Assembly: GCA_046484325.1 (NCBI GenBank)
Contig: JAWOJB010000104.1
Location: 1 to 26,841 of the forward strand
Length of the DNA stretch: 26,841 nt
DNA from: JAWOJB01 sp046484325
GTDB lineage: Bacteria; Actinomycetota; Acidimicrobiia; Spongiisociales; ZC4RG35
Direction of reading: 5' to 3'
Shown piece by piece: positions 22,755 to 26,841 of this stretch (positions within the stretch are counted from its first letter, which is position 1; each line of letters opens with the position of its first letter). The notes below the pieces were generated by a model. It was not told the origin of the DNA. It saw nothing but the letters and a program-made list of their open reading frames with translations, and made no database searches. The translations under genes were made by a program, and so were the position numbers.

Positions 22755-22760
22755 AGCGTA
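22755..22760 (-). promoter_or_regulatory. Leaderless-type -10 box, FAD oxidoreductase
   Basis: TACGCT on the minus strand lies 6 nt before GTG 22748. It favours that GTG over the ATG six bases further in. Confidence 0.5.
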
Positions 22761-22790
22761 AATACCCGGGAGCGGGTGGTGTCCGGGAAG

Positions 22791-22796
22791 TAGCGT
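22791..22796 (+). promoter_or_regulatory. Leaderless-type -10 box, double-GNAT gene
   Basis: TAGCGT lies 8 nt before ATG 22805. With the divergent -10 at 22755-22760 it leaves 30 bp between the two boxes, so the promoters must overlap upstream. Confidence 0.5.
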
Positions 22797-22804
22797 CCAA
22801 CTCG

Positions 22805-23833
22805 ATGCTCACCGATCTCCAGCCAGTCCGCTTCGACCCGGCGTCGCTCGACGACGCCGACCTCGAGGCGCTCAACGACCACCTGAACCGGATCCGGATC
22901 GAGCACGACCCCGACTTCCCTCCCCGCCCCCTCCAGGAGACCCGGGCCGCCTTCACGTCGCGACCCGACTTCGTGATCCCGGCGGCATGGTGGATCCGGG
23001 AGGGCAATGGGCGGGTGGTGGCCGCGGGATTCGTCGATGCTTTCGAGCTCGAGAACAACCGGCACGTCGTGGAGGTGGAGATCGGCGTCGACGCCGGCCG
23101 TCGGCGACGGGGACTCGGTCGCGCCCTCCTCCGGGCGGTGGCCGGGCGGGCGGCCGAGCTCGACCGCCGGCTCCTGATCGGTGACACCGACTCGTCCATC
23201 CCGGCGGGCGATGCGTTCGCCCGGACGGTGGGAGCCGAGTCGGGGCTGGCGACGCTGACCAACCAGGTGCTGCTCGCCGAGCTCGACCTCGACCTCCTCA
23301 GGTCGTGGCGGGAGCACGGCGAGGCGACCGCCACCGACTTCGAGCTCGCCTGGTACGACGGTCCCTACCCGGACGAGGCCGTGGGCACGATGGTCGAGAT
23401 CGTCGGGGTGATGAACGACCAGCCGCGCGGCGATCTCGACGTCGGCGACTTCGAGTTCACGGCCCACGACCTACGGCAGCTGGAAATGGAGCTCACCGCT
23501 CGCGGGATAGAGCGCTGGACGGTGGCGGCGATCCACCGGCCATCGGGGCGGGCGGCCGGCTTCAGCCAGGTGTACTGGAACCCGACCATCCCCCACCTCG
23601 TACAACAGGGCGACACGGGGGTGCTGCCGGAGTTCCGGGGCCACCGGCTGGGGAAGTGGATGAAGGCCGCGATGGCCGAGCGGATCCTGCGGGACCGGCC
23701 AGGCGCCACCTGTATCCGCACCGGCAACGCCGGGTCGAACGCCCCGATGCTCGCGATCAACCACGAGATGGGGTTCCGCGAGTACCGGCGTCACACGATC
23801 TGGCAAGTCGCCATCGACGCCGTCCTCGCCTGA
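22805..23833 (+). CDS. Tandem two-domain GNAT acetyltransferase
   Basis: 342 residues with two GNAT folds. The first (about 1-165) has an acetyl-CoA pyrophosphate loop RRRRGLGRALL (99-109) after VVEVEIGV; the second (about 178-342) has GVLPEFRGHRLGKWMKAAM (272-290) and ends with NAPMLAINHEMGFREYR, the usual GNAT tail. Two-domain GNAT proteins include mycothiol synthase MshD, and a related arrangement is common among uncharacterised actinobacterial acetyltransferases; specific substrate residues are not assignable. TAGCGT lies 8 nt before the ATG, no ribosome site. Longer in-frame reading upstream is not domain-like. Convergent with the GH63 gene with a 3-bp gap and no terminator between them. 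Confidence 0.85.
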   Translation: MLTDLQPVRFDPASLDDADLEALNDHLNRIRIEHDPDFPPRPLQETRAAFTSRPDFVIPAAWWIREGNGRVVAAGFVDAFELENNRHVVEVEIGVDAGRRRRGLGRALLRAVAGRAAELDRRLLIGDTDSSIPAGDAFARTVGAESGLATLTNQVLLAELDLDLLRSWREHGEATATDFELAWYDGPYPDEAVGTMVEIVGVMNDQPRGDLDVGDFEFTAHDLRQLEMELTARGIERWTVAAIHRPSGRAAGFSQVYWNPTIPHLVQQGDTGVLPEFRGHRLGKWMKAAMAERILRDRPGATCIRTGNAGSNAPMLAINHEMGFREYRRHTIWQVAIDAVLA

Positions 23834-23836
23834 GCT

Positions 23837-26512
23837 TCACCCCTCCTGTCGCATCGCCGCCACCCGGCCCTCGGAGAGCAGGGCCGCCGGGTCGAGCCGG
23901 CCGAACAGCGAGATGAGCAACGCCACGAGGCCCGTCCACCCGGTCTGGTGCGAGGCACCCAGGCCTGCTCCGGTATCGCCGTGGAAGTACTCGTAGAAGA
24001 GCACCAGGTCGCGCCGGGACGGATCCTCGAACCACGCCTCGCCGCCGCTGACGGGTCGCCGGCCGTCGGGCCCGAGCAGGAAGATCGAGACCAGGCGGCG
24101 GGAGATCTCGGCCGCGACCTCGAAGAGGGTCATGTGGACCCCCGATCCGGTCGGGCACTCCACCCGGAGCTCGTCGCCGTGGTAGGCGTAGAGGTTGAGC
24201 AGCGCCCGGACGATGAGCACGTTCGTCGGCATCCAGATCGGCCCCCGCCAGTTCGAGTTGCCGCCGAACATCCCCGAATCCGACTCGCCCGGGGTGTAGG
24301 CGACCCGGTGGCCCTCGCCGCCCACCCAGAACTCGTAGGGGTGCTCGGCGTGCGCCTTGGAGAGTGAGCGGATGCCGTACGGAGACAGGAACTCGTCCTC
24401 GTCGAGCATGCGCGCCAGGATCCTGCGCAGCTTGGTCTCGTCGAGGGGGCCTACCAGCCGCCGGCCGCCCACCCCGGGGAGGGTGAACGGGGCCATCGAC
24501 GCCTCGATCTCGGGGTAACGCTCCCGTAGGGCGCGGACCCGTTCCACGAGGAGCGGGAAGCGCTCGACCACGTCCTCGGGCAGCGCGATGGTGGCGGTCA
24601 TGGGCAACAGCCCGACCAGGGACCGGACGCCCAGCCGCGTGGCCGAGCCATCCGGGAGGCGCAGCACGTCGTAAAAGAACCCGTCGTGCTCGTCCCACAT
24701 CTCGTCGGCGTGCTCTCCGATCCGGTCGAAGGCGGCGGTGATGAACAGGACGTGCTCGGCGAAGCGCGCCGCCGCCTCCTCGTACATGGGCTCGTGCTCG
24801 GCCAGCCGAAGGGCGATCGACATCATCATCTGGGCGTAGAAGGCCATCCAGGCGGTGCCGTCGGCCTGCTCCAGGTACCCGCCGGTGGGGAGCGGCTTGG
24901 AACGGTCGAAGACACCGATGTTGTCGAGGCCGAGGAAGCCGCCCTCGTACACGTTGCGCCCGTCACGGTCCTTGCGGTTCACCCACCACGAGAAGTTGAG
25001 GTCGAGTCGTTCGAACATCCGGGCCAGGAACCCGACGTCGCCCCGGCCACGGTTGGCCAGCTCGAGGTCGTAGAGGTACATCGCCGCCCAGGCGTGGACC
25101 GGGGGGTTCACGTCCGAGAAGTTCCACTCGTAGGCGGGGATCTGGCCGTTGGGATGCCGGTATCGCTCGCGGAGCAGCAGCTCGAGCTGGCTCTTGGCCA
25201 GGTCGGGGTCGGCGACGGCGATCGGCAGCACATGGAACGCGAGGTCCCAGGCGGCGAACCAGGGGTACTCCCAGGCGTCGGGCATCGAGATCACGTCCCG
25301 GGCGGCCAGGTGGTACCACGAGCGGTTGCGGAGATCCTGGCCGCCGTAGCCCATGAGGGGGTGGAACCCGCGGCGGCGCAGCCAGCGGTCGAGGTCGAAG
25401 CCGTACCACTGCATCGACCAGAACATGCCGGCGAGGGCCTGACGCATCACCGCGGCCTGCTCGGCCTCGACCGCGCCCGGGGTGAGGGCGGCGTAGAACT
25501 CGTCGGTCTCCGCCATCCGGGCGGTGAGCACCTCGTCGACCATGCTCGGCGATCGGTCGGCGTCCCGTCCGAACCAGAGCCGGATCGCTGCCTCCCCGCC
25601 GGCGGGCACCCGGAGCTGGACCCAGGCGGCCGCCTTGGTGCCGGTGCGGTCGGGGTTGACGGCTCCCGGCTCCCCGTCGACTACGAGCCGGTGGAAGGCA
25701 TCCTTGGGGTGGGCGGAGTCGCCGCCCTCGTCGGGATGACGCGCCGGGTTCGTCTCGTTGTCGCAGAACACGAGCTCGGCCGGCCCCTCCACCACCAGCC
25801 ACATCGTCCCCAGCTCGGGGTGATCCACCCGGATCCGGTCGGGCCCGGCGGCGATCAGGATGGGCCGCCTGGCCCCGGGTGTCTGCCACCAGGCGTTGCG
25901 GCACCAGACCGTCGGGAGCAGGTGGAGCGTCGACTCCTCAGGGCCCCGGTTGCGGGCGGTGATCCGCCAGGCGAGCTCCTCCGGACCGTCCTTGCCGTAC
26001 TCGACCTCGACCTCCCAGTAGCGTTCCTCATCGAGCACCCCGGTGTCGATCAGCTCGTACTCAGGCTCGAGCCGGCTGCGGGCGGCATTGGTCCGAACCA
26101 GGTCCTCGTACGGATAGGCCCGCTGGGGGTACACGTAGCGCCATCGCAGATAGGCCGAGGTGGGGAGGGCGTCGAGGTAGAAGTAGAGCTCCTTGACGTC
26201 CTCGCCGTGGTTGCCCTCCTCGTTGGTGAGTCCGAACAGCCGCTCCTTGAGGATCGGGTCGGCGCCGTTCCAGAGAGCGATGCCCAGGCACACCTGCTGG
26301 GTGTCGTCGGAGAAACCGGCGAGGCCGTCCTCTCCCCACCGGTAGGCCCGGCTGCGGGCGTGGTCGTGGGGGAACCAGTTCCAGGCATTCCCGTCGGACG
26401 ACTCGTCCTCGCGCACGGTGCCCCACTGGCGCTCGGACAGGTATGGACCCCACCGTCGCCAGGGGATACCGGATCGGGCTTCGTCGAGTCGGCGGTGCTC
26501 TGCGGTCGGCAT
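23837..26512 (-). CDS. GH63-type (MGH1-like) glycosidase
   Basis: 891 residues. A (alpha/alpha)6-barrel glycosidase of the GH63/MGH1-like group; many bacterial members are annotated simply glucosidase. The N-terminal half is beta-rich (WGTVREDESSDGNAWNWFPHDHARSRAYRWGEDG..., VTARNRGPEESTLHLLPTVWCRNAWW). The barrel begins near residue 350: YPWFAAWDLAFHVLP has D423, the likely general acid; WRGPIWMPTNVLIVRAL and FYEYFHGDTGAG (E841, likely base by GH63 analogy) lie towards the end. Its linkage and substrate are not determined; bacterial relatives act on glucosylglycerate, mannosylglycerate or short alpha-glucans. No signal peptide, so intracellular. Start ATG 26512 has TACGCT 7 nt upstream. No transporter or sugar regulator is adjacent. 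Confidence 0.9.
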   Translation of the reverse strand: MPTAEHRRLDEARSGIPWRRWGPYLSERQWGTVREDESSDGNAWNWFPHDHARSRAYRWGEDGLAGFSDDTQQVCLGIALWNGADPILKERLFGLTNEEGNHGEDVKELYFYLDALPTSAYLRWRYVYPQRAYPYEDLVRTNAARSRLEPEYELIDTGVLDEERYWEVEVEYGKDGPEELAWRITARNRGPEESTLHLLPTVWCRNAWWQTPGARRPILIAAGPDRIRVDHPELGTMWLVVEGPAELVFCDNETNPARHPDEGGDSAHPKDAFHRLVVDGEPGAVNPDRTGTKAAAWVQLRVPAGGEAAIRLWFGRDADRSPSMVDEVLTARMAETDEFYAALTPGAVEAEQAAVMRQALAGMFWSMQWYGFDLDRWLRRRGFHPLMGYGGQDLRNRSWYHLAARDVISMPDAWEYPWFAAWDLAFHVLPIAVADPDLAKSQLELLLRERYRHPNGQIPAYEWNFSDVNPPVHAWAAMYLYDLELANRGRGDVGFLARMFERLDLNFSWWVNRKDRDGRNVYEGGFLGLDNIGVFDRSKPLPTGGYLEQADGTAWMAFYAQMMMSIALRLAEHEPMYEEAAARFAEHVLFITAAFDRIGEHADEMWDEHDGFFYDVLRLPDGSATRLGVRSLVGLLPMTATIALPEDVVERFPLLVERVRALRERYPEIEASMAPFTLPGVGGRRLVGPLDETKLRRILARMLDEDEFLSPYGIRSLSKAHAEHPYEFWVGGEGHRVAYTPGESDSGMFGGNSNWRGPIWMPTNVLIVRALLNLYAYHGDELRVECPTGSGVHMTLFEVAAEISRRLVSIFLLGPDGRRPVSGGEAWFEDPSRRDLVLFYEYFHGDTGAGLGASHQTGWTGLVALLISLFGRLDPAALLSEGRVAAMRQEG

Positions 26513-26519
26513 GGCCGGG

Positions 26520-26525
26520 AGCGTA
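26520..26525 (-). promoter_or_regulatory. Leaderless-type -10 box, GH63 gene
   Basis: TACGCT on the minus strand lies 7 nt before ATG 26512, with no ribosome site in the gap. Confidence 0.5.
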
Positions 26526-26576
26526 TCCGGCTGCCGGTGTCATGGATCCGGCCTACCCGAGACGCGCCGACGGCGC

Positions 26577-26597
26577 GATAGTGAACCGGAGGTTCAC
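26577..26597 (+). promoter_or_regulatory. -10 box and 17-bp palindrome over the ribosome site of the right-edge lipoprotein
   Basis: GATAGT (26577-26582) resembles a -10 box. It overlaps a perfect palindrome GTGAACC-GGA-GGTTCAC (26581-26597), which itself contains the GGAGG at 26588-26592, six nt before the ATG. The palindrome could be a repressor operator or, if transcribed, a hairpin hiding the ribosome site. Confidence 0.45.
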
Positions 26598-26598
26598 C

Positions 26599-26841
26599 AT
26601 GCAACGCCTGCACCCCGTGGCAGCGGTGGCGGTGCTGCTCGGGTTGGTGACCGCCTGCGGGGAGGGAACCGTCGACACCACCACGCCCACCCCATCGACC
26701 ACCACCACCACCCTCGCCACGACGACCACCACAGAAGCCGAGCCCACCACCACCGCCCCAGTCGTCCTCTCCGGACCGCTGCTGGTTGCCAACCCGACGG
26801 GATGGGACGGCAACCTGGTCCGCCTCACGACCCTGGACGGG
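26599..26841 (+). CDS. Lipoprotein with Thr-rich linker (N-terminal part only)
   Basis: The gene runs off the right edge; 81 codons are present. The signal peptide MQRLHPVAAVAVLLGLVTAC ends in the lipobox LVTAC (C20), so a membrane lipoprotein is expected. Residues 24-53 form a low-complexity Thr-rich spacer (TTTPTPST, TTTTTEAEPTTT), then SGPLLVANPTGWDGNLVRLTTLDG begins a folded domain; a beta-propeller is one guess. GGAGG lies 6 nt before the ATG. The open frame continues to the window end. Divergent from the GH63 glycosidase gene. A minus-strand Val-rich frame across the same region is an artefact of the Thr repeats. Function unknown. Confidence 0.75.
   Translation, partial: MQRLHPVAAVAVLLGLVTACGEGTVDTTTPTPSTTTTTLATTTTTEAEPTTTAPVVLSGPLLVANPTGWDGNLVRLTTLDG

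Noticed and set aside
26581..26597. LexA (SOS) box
   Set aside because: The palindrome contains GAAC and GTTC but with 5 bases between, not the 4 of the actinobacterial LexA site, and the downstream gene is a lipoprotein.

Overview
The window is GC-rich (roughly 70% by eye) and densely packed with short intergenic gaps. It looks like chromosomal DNA of an actinobacterium, probably a deep-branching lineage such as Acidimicrobiia. That placement is inferred from the GC content, many GTG starts, an Rv1738/DUF1876-type protein, a PAC2 protein, lipoproteins with Thr-rich linkers, and a strong habit of leaderless starts (a TANNNT -10 box 6-8 nt before the start codon). No rRNA, tRNA, transposase, integrase, phage structural gene or CRISPR array is visible.

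Layout. 1-1917: edge of a Thr-rich anchored protein (-), an Rv1738-like hibernation-type protein (-), and divergent from it a primase-polymerase with a zinc finger and a HIRAN-like tail. 1937-4164: an MpaB-type oxygenase (-) divergent from a Glu/Leu dehydrogenase (+); two copies of a 54-bp palindromic repeat bracket the dehydrogenase. 4279-7731: a same-strand sulfur-flavoured group of TauE/SafE exporter, ArsR regulator and BisC-type molybdenum sulfoxide reductase. 7815-12211: plus-strand genes for a TIGR01777 epimerase, a DRG-like GTPase with TGS domain, a head-GIN lipoprotein and a GH1 beta-glucosidase, with a cluster of mobile-looking palindromic repeats at 8753-8977. 12208-19207 (all -): an SDR/DUF2867 fusion, a translationally coupled RRM + IF-1-like pair, the tdh-kbl threonine degradation operon, and a two-cNMP-domain patatin lipase. 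19289-21159 (+): a FabH-type ketoacyl synthase and a PAC2 protein. 21160-21380: a heptamer tandem repeat and another palindromic element. 21381-26841: an FAD oxidoreductase (-) divergent from a double-GNAT protein (+), a large GH63-type glycosidase (-), and the start of a lipoprotein (+).

Most genes are core metabolism or housekeeping. tdh and kbl together convert threonine to glycine and acetyl-CoA. The ArsR/TauE/BisC group plausibly handles oxidised sulfur compounds. The less ordinary content is the primase-zinc finger-HIRAN fusion, the RRM/IF-1 pair, the two families of dispersed palindromic repeats, and the near-uniform leaderless promoter geometry, which also fixes several start codons. 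I see no clear new multi-gene defence or mobile system.
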